From assembly GCA_049975325.1 (NCBI GenBank), contig JBNGDW010000003.1, positions 1 through 44,800 of the forward strand: a stretch of 44,800 nucleotides of DNA, written 5' to 3'. A model generated the notes under the pieces. The model searched no databases, was not told the DNA's origin, and saw only the letters and a list, made by a program, of their open reading frames with translations. The position numbers were made by a program, and so were the translations under genes. Shown here one piece after another: positions 15,927-24,034 of this stretch (position 1 is its first letter; every line of letters starts with the position of its first letter). Source of the stretch: JBNGDW01 sp049975325. Its GTDB lineage: Bacteria > Cloacimonadota > Cloacimonadia > JGIOTU-2 > JBNGDW01.

Positions 15927-18698
15927 TTATTGAGCTGGGAACCAATTCATAAAAAAGGTTAAGTGGAGGGTAGAGAGCAGCGTCCCAAGCACTATTCCTA
16001 TTATAATTAAAAGTTTCATATAGTCCTGTGCCTTTAAAGTTCCCAAAATGAGAGGTTCGCGCGATAGATAGGCACTTGCTGCATAAAGTTCCTCCCCAAT
16101 TAAGGTATAATCACATGTAGTAATAAAGAATGGCAATTGAGTAATGGCGTCAGTACCAGCAATCTGGATGGCACCTGTTGTGCTTCCAGTCTCAGTCATT
16201 AAAAGGGATTCGGCCCAGAACATACCAAGGTAAAAGTTTGTAGCGGTCTTTTCTCGAATCATTATTCCATTTACACCAGCCACAAAAGCAAACTGCTGGT
16301 CACTAACAAAGAATACGCTATTTTTATCATAAGTATCAGGTCTTCCTGCCTCATAATGGGCTTCGCGCACAATTTCTTGAGCAATTGGGAGAACAATATA
16401 ATCACGCACAGGCACCAGAATACGGGTATCGTATTCTGCTGCTTTTTTTGCTACTCCACTCAATATTGCAAGACCTGCGAGTGTGGCAACATCTTGAATA
16501 GTACTTAGTCCTGGTACAAAAAGTATCGGTCTCCCCATCTCGGTGGCTCTACCTATTGCTGTATCAATTTCCTGAATCCCTGCTATTGGGCGAATATACA
16601 AATTTCTTCCCTGACGAGCAGCTTTGATCATTACGTAGACGAGTATTGCAAAAATTGCAAAGGAGATTAGGACAATAATTTTTGTCTTATCAAACCAATC
16701 CGGAGTCGGATAAAAGTATGGGTTGTCTTCAAGCTTAGTATCTACAAAGTGCCCCTTGCCATCAGTCTTCCGAAGATAGTAAGTGAAGGTTCTTTTGGCT
16801 TTATTATGTGCTTCTTCGAGAATTTTCATTCTCGCGCGGTCACTTTTTTGTTGATTTGCCTCTCGTACCCAGGGTGGCACATCTTCATTATTTATAAAAC
16901 CTACATATTGAGCAATCTGTTCTTGAATCTGCTCACGCTCCTCAAGCGAAGAAACGGTTTCTAATTCCTGTTGCAACCTTTCGACTTCTTTGCGAAGCTC
17001 TTCGTGAAGCTTGTGTAATTGCTCGAGATAGAGGGTCTCTACATAATATGGTTGATATTCCTTCCAATTTCCTACATCAAGATAGGTAGGTACATAAAGC
17101 AGATTATCCTCAAGTGAGTATTGTACAATTCCACGATAAACTACTTCCTCATAAGGAACTTTGTCTAAATATTGCCTTTCCATAAATGAGAATGGCTGTG
17201 CAAAGCGATATAGGGGGTCATTCTTACTACGCTTATACACCTGATAAGTATATTTGCTCTCAGGATATTTTTCTACCCTCACAAGCTCCATTTCATCATC
17301 GTAGTAGAATGTATGCGAAATAACATAATCTTCAGGAAGCTGCACACCTTTGTCTTTGCACACGAATTGAGCAGTAATTGTCTGCGGCTCTAAATAGTCC
17401 CAATCAACATCAAATTCGACCAAATTATCAAGCACATATTCTGCATGGGTCGTTCCATTTATTTCAAGATTGATCTGCGTGACCTCAAAGAGCTCATTAT
17501 CCTTTATAAGATAATTTACAGTCAATTTTGTAAGATCATTATTATATGATATTTTAGAGATCCCCAAATAAGGCTTCTCATAATAAATTCGTATCTGATC
17601 GCCTTTATCATTTGGGTTATCTTCAACAGTAAAATATTCCGCTGGGGTTGGGATCAGATCTGAACTTGCCACTTCTGCTGGTATTGGTTCATCCAAAGCA
17701 ATCGTTTCCTGGTCTCCTCTGTCCTGCTCCCCTATATTAAACCTGTACCAGGAGAGGTTAGCAGGATTAAAGGCTGGAAAGTTTGCCGCAATCGAATCAA
17801 AAGGCACTATCGCATTCGTTTGCGGTGTGTATGGATAGGCATCTGGACGTGTAAAAATAAGATGTTGATTACCATGTTCATCATAAAGATAGATATTAAA
17901 CTGTTTTTGATCGTCAGGGAATAATGGTAATGTCCATTCAAAATGCATCTTCTCGGCATCAAGGTACGCCACAGCATAGAACTCATCCAACTTTTCGGGA
18001 GGATCATCTGTCGTTTTTCCTACAACTATCTCAGAGAGTGGGGATACTTCTCTATTTATATTGACTGCTTGTACAGCGTAGTAATAGGGCGTTCCAACTT
18101 TAAGTTTGCTGAGTATGTATGTAAACTGCCTAAGTTTTAATCCAGCAAGGTAATATGAGGTGGTATCCACTTCCCCATCTTTTTCGACTATCTCAGTAAA
18201 CTCGCTCTTCTTTGTTTTATACATATATTCTTTATTGGGAATAACAGACAACATTCTGTAATGCTGCATTAGCGGGCCATATACCTTCATATCACGGGGG
18301 ATTTCTCTATACAGTACTTCATATCCCTTATCACCCTTTTTCTGGCCTTTTTCGTGTTTCAGTTTAGCTGGGGAAGTTGCGGAAACGAAAAAATTATATC
18401 CTTGGTCAAGATAACGAATAGTATCGCCGACAAATCCAGTTTCTTTATTGATTGGTATCTTCCCAATATAGAAGAGTGTATCCGGTGTTACACCCCGATA
18501 GACTCTATATTCAATTATTTTCTTCTCTTTTGGTAAAGGATTCCAAATAATCTCTAATCCTCCACCATCATCATAGGGAATATCGCGAGCTTGTAAACCG
18601 GTTACGGGTTCATCATTAGGAAGCATCTGAGCATTTGCTAGCCCGAAACAACCCCAAAGCAAAATTACTATTATACCACTCAGAATACTTTTTTGCAT
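15927..18698 (-). CDS. Large membrane protein with fibronectin-III-like repeats and DUF6754 domain
   Basis: 923 residues. A signal peptide (about 1-23, ending ANAQ) starts a long extracytoplasmic part with fibronectin-III-like strands: LEIIWNPLP with EYRVYRG, TPYYYAVQAVNINREVSPLSE, and MHFEWTLPLF. A Glu/Gln-rich coiled coil spans about 560-605. A membrane segment follows at about 655-677 (IIVLISFAIFAILVYVMI). A domain of about 210 residues comes next, with RPIAGIQEIDTAIGRATEMG and PILFVPGLSTIQD, which I recognise as DUF6754-like. It ends in a C-terminal membrane segment (about 894-915). The layout suggests an outer sensor or scaffold arm on a membrane-embedded complex with the next three genes. 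The function is unknown. Confidence 0.82.
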   Translation of the reverse strand: MQKSILSGIIVILLWGCFGLANAQMLPNDEPVTGLQARDIPYDDGGGLEIIWNPLPKEKKIIEYRVYRGVTPDTLFYIGKIPINKETGFVGDTIRYLDQGYNFFVSATSPAKLKHEKGQKKGDKGYEVLYREIPRDMKVYGPLMQHYRMLSVIPNKEYMYKTKKSEFTEIVEKDGEVDTTSYYLAGLKLRQFTYILSKLKVGTPYYYAVQAVNINREVSPLSEIVVGKTTDDPPEKLDEFYAVAYLDAEKMHFEWTLPLFPDDQKQFNIYLYDEHGNQHLIFTRPDAYPYTPQTNAIVPFDSIAANFPAFNPANLSWYRFNIGEQDRGDQETIALDEPIPAEVASSDLIPTPAEYFTVEDNPNDKGDQIRIYYEKPYLGISKISYNNDLTKLTVNYLIKDNELFEVTQINLEINGTTHAEYVLDNLVEFDVDWDYLEPQTITAQFVCKDKGVQLPEDYVISHTFYYDDEMELVRVEKYPESKYTYQVYKRSKNDPLYRFAQPFSFMERQYLDKVPYEEVVYRGIVQYSLEDNLLYVPTYLDVGNWKEYQPYYVETLYLEQLHKLHEELRKEVERLQQELETVSSLEEREQIQEQIAQYVGFINNEDVPPWVREANQQKSDRARMKILEEAHNKAKRTFTYYLRKTDGKGHFVDTKLEDNPYFYPTPDWFDKTKIIVLISFAIFAILVYVMIKAARQGRNLYIRPIAGIQEIDTAIGRATEMGRPILFVPGLSTIQDVATLAGLAILSGVAKKAAEYDTRILVPVRDYIVLPIAQEIVREAHYEAGRPDTYDKNSVFFVSDQQFAFVAGVNGIMIREKTATNFYLGMFWAESLLMTETGSTTGAIQIAGTDAITQLPFFITTCDYTLIGEELYAASAYLSREPLILGTLKAQDYMKLLIIIGIVLGTLLSTLHLTFFMNWFPAQ

Positions 18699-18723
18699 AG
18701 TACTCCTTCCTTACAAGATTACT

Positions 18724-19239
18724 TTAAATAGACTTTCCGTATGCAAATAAACCGCCTGCTTTATAAATATCCATTTGAACCTTTGAGAAGGGCATCAGTG
18801 AGATAAACGGAGAGGAAGTTTTACCAGTCTCTAAGTTAATCTCAAGCTCTTGCCTTTGCTGAAGTTTGTCTAATTGTATATCTAAGATTTCCAGAATTGG
18901 TAGCCCTGAATTTATTGCATTGCGCTTATAAATTGCACCAAAGGAAAGTGCAAGAATGGCTTGTATACCAAGAGAGATAAAACAGTCTACGGCTTGCTGG
19001 CGGGATGAGCCTGCACCAAAATTTTTGCCAGCAATCACAATATCACCTTTTTCAGCTTTCTGGACAAAATCCTTCCACCCCTCAAGATTATCAAAAGTAT
19101 ATTCTCCCATCTGATTAATATCAGTAATAGTAAGGTACCTATTATGGAAGATCATATCTGTATTGATATCATCTATCAGCTTGCCGCTGGCATCGGTTAG
19201 CAACCAAATTTTGCCTTTTATCAATACATCTTTTAGCAT
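18724..19239 (-). CDS. Aconitase-family small subunit 2 (LeuD/HacB-like)
   Basis: 171 residues from ATG at 19239; the frame is open to a TTG at 19275, but the family normally starts close to KGKIW. Hallmarks are DDINTDMIFHNRYLTITD, GDIVIAGKNFGAGSSRQQ, IQAILALSFGAIYKRNAINSG, and a C-terminal FSKVQMDIYKAGGL. It differs clearly from small subunit 1: FGAGSSRQQ instead of FGCGSSREQ, and the segment after YL is MGEYTFDNLEG rather than a LFEDLDPDF type. Separated from the large subunit (20559-21788) only by the M23 gene, it is that subunit's likely partner. Substrate uncertain. Confidence 0.88.
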   Translation of the reverse strand: MLKDVLIKGKIWLLTDASGKLIDDINTDMIFHNRYLTITDINQMGEYTFDNLEGWKDFVQKAEKGDIVIAGKNFGAGSSRQQAVDCFISLGIQAILALSFGAIYKRNAINSGLPILEILDIQLDKLQQRQELEINLETGKTSSPFISLMPFSKVQMDIYKAGGLFAYGKSI

Positions 19240-19303
19240 GACACGATAAATTTGGTTTTGGCTGTCACTTGTCAATTTTTTTTATTAAAAAAATACATAT
19301 AGA

Positions 19304-20539
19304 CTATCCACCAACCACCTGGCTTCCAGATATTGCATTGGAATTAAGTAGATTATCCATTTCGAATACAATTTGTTGAAATTCATTCCTAAGGTGTTCA
19401 GGCAAGGGTGGACCCGCTACATTTTCAAGCTTAAGTGGATCAATGGCTCTTCCCTTATCATAAATGGTATAATGAAGATGGGGACCGGTAGAGTATCCGG
19501 TTGAACCTACATATCCGATAAGCTGTTTTTGTGTTACTTTGGTACCAACATTTATTCCAGGCGCATAATTGCTGAGATGACCATATAGTGTAACATAGCG
19601 CCCATTCTTATGCCTGATTTTAATACAGTTCCCATATCCATTATTCCAACCTTTAAAAATTACAGTTCCATCAGCCGCTGCAACTACAGGCGTACCATAA
19701 GGAGCAGCATAATCAACTCCATTATGTGGAGCAACGATCTTCAAAATTGGATGGTACCGAGCATTGGAAAAATATGAACTAATATATGAATAGTTAAGGG
19801 GAGATTTCAAAAATGCTTTTTGAAAAGAATTGCCCTCTCTATCAAAATAGCCAAATATATCATCACCATTCTCAAAATAATAGGCAGTAAGATCGTACCT
19901 CTTTCCATTATAGGACGCAGCAAGGATTTTTCCATATTCGAGTATTTCACCTTTATGAGTAAATATTTCGTAGACTAATTTGCAGCTATCGCCCTCACGT
20001 GGATCGATGAAGAAATCAATATCCCACTGAAAAATATCACTGAATTGCATTATTAACTTTGGAGGAAGAGCTTGATCAACCAAGGCTTGATAAAGGGAAG
20101 TCTTAACTTCTCCAGAAATTGCTTGTATCTCTTTTGTAAGATCTATTTTGTTATAAATTGTATTAAAATCTCCTATTGTATCCCGTGTTACAAAATATCT
20201 ATCAATCTTATTGGGATGATATTCAAGCTTTTGTACCTGACCAAGGGTATCTAAAATAATTAGAAAGCTATCACCGGGCTGTGAATGTCTGAGATCGAAG
20301 TTGGAATTTAGTGAGTTAGTAATTTTGTATGCATCCTGAGCACTTATATTTTTTTCGATTAATTCAGCATATAACGATGAACCTGCTTTTATTTTTCCAC
20401 CTACATTAATGTATGGATGTTTTTCTTCTTGTTTGACTTGTTCTTCATTGTTATCATGAGTATCACAGGTAGCAATAAACAAGCTTGTTGCTAACATAGT
20501 AGCTATTAGGATTATTCTCAAGTTTTTTCTCTTCCTCAT
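19304..20539 (-). CDS. M23-family murein endopeptidase (MepM/OapA-like)
   Basis: 411 residues. An N-terminal export signal ends near LFIATCDTHD. A Cys is present, but Thr at the -1 position makes a lipoprotein uncertain. Residues about 45-130 form an OapA/LysM-like substrate-proximal region (SSLYAELIEKNIS, SQPGDSF). Residues about 270-380 are the LytM domain: metal ligands in HNGVDYAAPYG (H and D) and TGPHLHYTI, plus the typical GYVGSTGYSTG. It cleaves peptidoglycan crosslinks in the periplasm. It is curiously placed between the two aconitase-family genes, with short gaps (19 and about 60 bases). Confidence 0.92.
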   Translation of the reverse strand: MRKRKNLRIILIATMLATSLFIATCDTHDNNEEQVKQEEKHPYINVGGKIKAGSSLYAELIEKNISAQDAYKITNSLNSNFDLRHSQPGDSFLIILDTLGQVQKLEYHPNKIDRYFVTRDTIGDFNTIYNKIDLTKEIQAISGEVKTSLYQALVDQALPPKLIMQFSDIFQWDIDFFIDPREGDSCKLVYEIFTHKGEILEYGKILAASYNGKRYDLTAYYFENGDDIFGYFDREGNSFQKAFLKSPLNYSYISSYFSNARYHPILKIVAPHNGVDYAAPYGTPVVAAADGTVIFKGWNNGYGNCIKIRHKNGRYVTLYGHLSNYAPGINVGTKVTQKQLIGYVGSTGYSTGPHLHYTIYDKGRAIDPLKLENVAGPPLPEHLRNEFQQIVFEMDNLLNSNAISGSQVVGG

Positions 20540-20558
20540 AAATCACTCCATAATATAC

Positions 20559-21788
20559 TCACAATTCACCTTTAGTTGCCGCAATAGCAGCTGTAACAGG
20601 GCTTGCTAAGTATGTATCACCATCTCCCTGCTTTCCTCGGAAGTTTCTATTTCCAGTTGAAACTTGAATCTCGCCTTTACCGGTCATCCCGATCTGACCA
20701 GAGGCACATCCGCCGCAACCCGGATTCGAGATTATGGCACCTGCGCGATAGAGAATATCGATCAAACCTTCTTCAAGCATATTGCCATAAACTTCCTTTG
20801 TAGCAGGCACTATTCTTAGCATAACACCCTGGGCAACTTTGTTGCCTTTTAAAATCTCAGCCACCTGGCGTATATCTTCAATACACCCATTGGTACAAGA
20901 GCCGATAAATACAGAGCTTACTTTTAACCCATTCAATTTTGCTACATCAGTAACATTATCAGGTCTCGGCGGACAAGCAATCTGTGGCTGCAGGTCAGAT
21001 ACATCGATATCAATCTCTTCAACATATTCGGTGTCATCATCTGCATAGATAAAATGCGGTTCAGTTTTGGTCCTTTTTCTAACCCACTTTGCAACCTCCT
21101 GATTGGGATTTGGGAAGGCTACAATTCCACCCAACTCTGTAGTCATACTACAAATAGTAACATACTCGGCAAAGCTAAGGTCTTTCAGACACTCCCCATA
21201 AAGTTCAATGCACTTACCAAGGGCACCTGAGCTTCCAAGCTTTCTAAGTATATACAAAATCAAATCTTTGCCAACAGTTGGATAGGAGAATGTACCTTTT
21301 AGATTTATTTTGATTGTTTGGGGCACCTCAAACCATGTTTTGCCGGTTCTAAAGGCAAAAGCAATATCCTGGTCACCCATCCCCTGACCAAAGGCATTTA
21401 CTGCACCTAAAATATTAAAATGGCTATCTGTGCCAACCATTGTTCTTCCTGGATAGGCAATACCTTTTTCAAGTAGAACATGAGTTCCGATTCCCTCATC
21501 TACATCAAAAACTTTTATACCGTACTTTCTTGCAAACTCCCGGCATATCTGCTGATTATTCGCATATGGAATAGTCTTAGCAGGTGCTACAGTGTCAAAG
21601 GTAAACAGCAGATTATCCGAATCTACAAGTGGCTCATCCGGATAATGTCTTTCAAGATTTTTCACCACATTTGGTCCGCCAAAATCACGGGCAGTACGGA
21701 TATCCAATTTTATCCATACAATTTTACCTGCTTCAACTTCTTCTTCAGAGTGATTTTGAAGAATTTTTTCTATAATCGTCTTTCCCAT
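20559..21788 (-). CDS. Aconitase-family large subunit (LeuC/HacA-like)
   Basis: 409 residues. It holds the 4Fe-4S cluster of a two-subunit hydro-lyase; the cluster cysteines lie in FIGSCTNGCIED and NPGCGGCASG. Other hallmarks are MVGTDSHFNILGAVNAFGQGMG and the C-terminal RNFRGKQGDGDTYLASP. Length fits the roughly 420-residue archaeal/HacA-type rather than the 466-residue E. coli LeuC. DEGIGTHVLLEKG replaces the more usual GxxHQVLxE, an indication that the substrate may differ from isopropylmalate. No leuA or leuB is in the window. Ribosome-binding site GTAGGAG precedes the ATG. Confidence 0.9.
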   Translation of the reverse strand: MGKTIIEKILQNHSEEEVEAGKIVWIKLDIRTARDFGGPNVVKNLERHYPDEPLVDSDNLLFTFDTVAPAKTIPYANNQQICREFARKYGIKVFDVDEGIGTHVLLEKGIAYPGRTMVGTDSHFNILGAVNAFGQGMGDQDIAFAFRTGKTWFEVPQTIKINLKGTFSYPTVGKDLILYILRKLGSSGALGKCIELYGECLKDLSFAEYVTICSMTTELGGIVAFPNPNQEVAKWVRKRTKTEPHFIYADDDTEYVEEIDIDVSDLQPQIACPPRPDNVTDVAKLNGLKVSSVFIGSCTNGCIEDIRQVAEILKGNKVAQGVMLRIVPATKEVYGNMLEEGLIDILYRAGAIISNPGCGGCASGQIGMTGKGEIQVSTGNRNFRGKQGDGDTYLASPVTAAIAATKGEL

Positions 21789-21839
21789 TTAGTCTCCTAC
21801 GGATGAACTCATTTTAGCCTGACCTATAAAAACTCTTTA

Positions 21840-22262
21840 TCAGCCAAAGTCTCTTCTATCTATTTTTTCAGACTTAGCCGATTCTTTCTCTATAAATTTC
21901 AGTATATCCTCAGATTTAGTTCCGGGCAAAAATATCTCTTTCACACCCAACTTTTTTAAAAATGGAATATCATCTTCAGGAATAACCCCTCCACCAAAGA
22001 CAATTATGTCCTCCGCACCCTTTTCTCTGAGGAGTTCTATGATCTTAGGAAAAAGGGCATTATGAGCGCCAGAAAGTATACTTAATCCAAGAAAGTCAAC
22101 ATCTTCTTGGATTGCAGCAGAAACAATCTGCTGAGGACTCTGTCGGATACCTGTATAAATAACTTCATAGCCAGCATCGCGCAATACTCGAGCTATAAAT
22201 TTTGCCCCCCTATCATGTCCATCTAACCCTGGCTTAGCAATCAAAATTCTTATTTTCTTCAT
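21840..22262 (-). CDS. Methylmalonyl-CoA mutase, cobalamin-binding subunit
   Basis: 140 residues, equal to the C-terminal B12 domain of methylmalonyl-CoA mutase. The axial-ligand motif DGHDRG (DxHxxG) is at residues 14-19, followed by GLSILSGAH and VFGGGVIPEDD, the other corrin-tail contacts. It is a stand-alone subunit as in archaea and many anaerobes, encoded 107 bases after the catalytic subunit. The complex interconverts (R)-methylmalonyl-CoA and succinyl-CoA. No epimerase or MeaB gene is in the window. Confidence 0.95.
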   Translation of the reverse strand: MKKIRILIAKPGLDGHDRGAKFIARVLRDAGYEVIYTGIRQSPQQIVSAAIQEDVDFLGLSILSGAHNALFPKIIELLREKGAEDIIVFGGGVIPEDDIPFLKKLGVKEIFLPGTKSEDILKFIEKESAKSEKIDRRDFG

Positions 22263-22369
22263 ATAACCTCTCTACGACAAAAACAAACAGTGAATACAAA
22301 AAACGAAAATTTAATTTTTATTTGTCAATTTTCCCCTTTGTTCATTATCTTCTAGCTGTATTACTAAAA

Positions 22370-24010
22370 TTACAAAATGGGTTGTTCCTCGTACTCACCG
22401 AATTCCTGGCGCAGTACATCACAGATTTCTCCTAAAGTCGCGTAGGCTTTCACCGCTTCGAGAATTGGGGGGAGTAGATTTTCATTTGTATTAGCAGCTC
22501 TTCGTACATTCTGCAATGTTTTCTTTACCTGCGTATCATCCCGTGATTGCTTGATTTTTCTCAGTTTTTCGATTTGCTTTCTTTCTACCGCTTCGTCAAC
22601 TTTTAGGAGTTGAAATGGAACCTCTTCCTCTGTCGTGAACTCGTTTACCCCTACAACGATTCGCTGTTTATTTTCCACTTGCTTTTGATACTGATATGCG
22701 CTATCCTGAATTTGTTTTTGTACATAGCCCTTTTCTATAGCCTCAATCATACCCCCTAACTTATCAATCTGCTCGATATATTCTGTAGCCTTTTTTTCTA
22801 TTTGATTTGTCATTGATTCAATGAAATACGATCCGGCAAGAGGGTCAATTGTATTAGCAACTCCACTTTCATGTGCAACGATTTGTTGGGTTCGAAGTGC
22901 TATTCTGACAGAATCTTCACTTGGAAGGGCAAGGGCTTCATCACGAGAATTCGCATGTAATGACTGCGTTCCGCCAAGAACTGCAGCGAGTGTTTGTATA
23001 GTAACACGGACAATATTATTGTCAGGCTGCTGAGCAGTCAGTGTCGAACCTGCTGTTTGAGTATGGAAACGTAATTTTTGCGAGCGAGGATTCTGGGCAT
23101 TAAATCTTTCCTTCATAATCCTTGCCCACATCCGACGGACTGCCCGGAACTTTGCAATCTCTTCCAAAATATCATTATGTGCATTGAAAAAGAATGAAAG
23201 ACGAGGGGCAAAATCATCAACATCCAAGCCTTCTTTAATTGCCGCATCCACATATGCTATACCATTAGCAAGTGTAAATGCTATCTCCTGAATAGCTGTA
23301 GCACCGGCTTCTCTTATATGATAACCTGAGATAGAAATTGTATTCCAGCGTGGCACATTTTCAGAGCAGAACTTAAAAGTATCTGTAATCAATCTCATAG
23401 AAGGTTTTGGGGGAAAAATATATGTTCCTCTCGCTATATACTCCTTCAAAATATCATTTTGGATAGTACCGCGCAATGTATCTTTTGCAATTCCTTGTTT
23501 CTCAGCCACCGCAATATACATCGCTAAAAGAATAGCAGCCGGAGCATTGATTGTCATTGAGGTAGATACCTTATCAAGTGGAATATCCTTAAAAAGTAGC
23601 TCCATATCTGCTAGGGTGTCTATTGCAACACCGACTTTCCCTACCTCGCCGCTGCTCATCGGATGGTCTGAGTCATAACCAATCTGTGTACAAAGATCAA
23701 AAGCAACTGAGATACCTGTCTGCCCCTGAGAAAGCAAGTATTTATACCTCTTATTTGATTCCTCAGCATCTCCAAAACCAGCATACTGCCGCATTGTCCA
23801 TAATCTACCGCGATACATTGTGGGCTGAATACCTCTTGTAAAGGGGTAAAGTCCCGGGTAGCCAAGATCTCGTTCGTAATCCAGTTCTTCCACATCTTCT
23901 GGGGTGTATAACCGCTTGATTTCTTCTGATGAGCCTGAAAGAAATCTGTCTTTCCTTTCAGGATGGTTTTCCACTGTTTTCTTCACCAGTTCTTGATATT
24001 TCTCCTTCAT
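22370..24010 (-). CDS. Methylmalonyl-CoA mutase, catalytic subunit
   Basis: 546 residues covering the TIM-barrel substrate domain only. Typical segments are GYPGLYPFTRGIQPTMYRGR, WTMRQYAGFGDAEESN, QTGISVAFDLCTQIGYDSDH, SMTINAPAAILLAMY, FPPKPSMRLI and QTAGSTLTAQQPDNN. The B12-binding domain is on the next gene. The length and the tail (ILEAVKAYATLGEICDVLRQEFGEY) are standard for two-gene mutases. It lies downstream of the O-antigen ligase gene by 24 bases, so they are probably one transcript. Confidence 0.97.
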   Translation of the reverse strand: MKEKYQELVKKTVENHPERKDRFLSGSSEEIKRLYTPEDVEELDYERDLGYPGLYPFTRGIQPTMYRGRLWTMRQYAGFGDAEESNKRYKYLLSQGQTGISVAFDLCTQIGYDSDHPMSSGEVGKVGVAIDTLADMELLFKDIPLDKVSTSMTINAPAAILLAMYIAVAEKQGIAKDTLRGTIQNDILKEYIARGTYIFPPKPSMRLITDTFKFCSENVPRWNTISISGYHIREAGATAIQEIAFTLANGIAYVDAAIKEGLDVDDFAPRLSFFFNAHNDILEEIAKFRAVRRMWARIMKERFNAQNPRSQKLRFHTQTAGSTLTAQQPDNNIVRVTIQTLAAVLGGTQSLHANSRDEALALPSEDSVRIALRTQQIVAHESGVANTIDPLAGSYFIESMTNQIEKKATEYIEQIDKLGGMIEAIEKGYVQKQIQDSAYQYQKQVENKQRIVVGVNEFTTEEEVPFQLLKVDEAVERKQIEKLRKIKQSRDDTQVKKTLQNVRRAANTNENLLPPILEAVKAYATLGEICDVLRQEFGEYEEQPIL

Positions 24011-24034
24011 ACGAATCCTTTTCCTATACTATAT

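Noticed and set aside
22263..22369. TTGACA in the gap between the mutase subunits
   Set aside because: No -10 at 15-19 bases; no cobalamin riboswitch-like structure is seen either.
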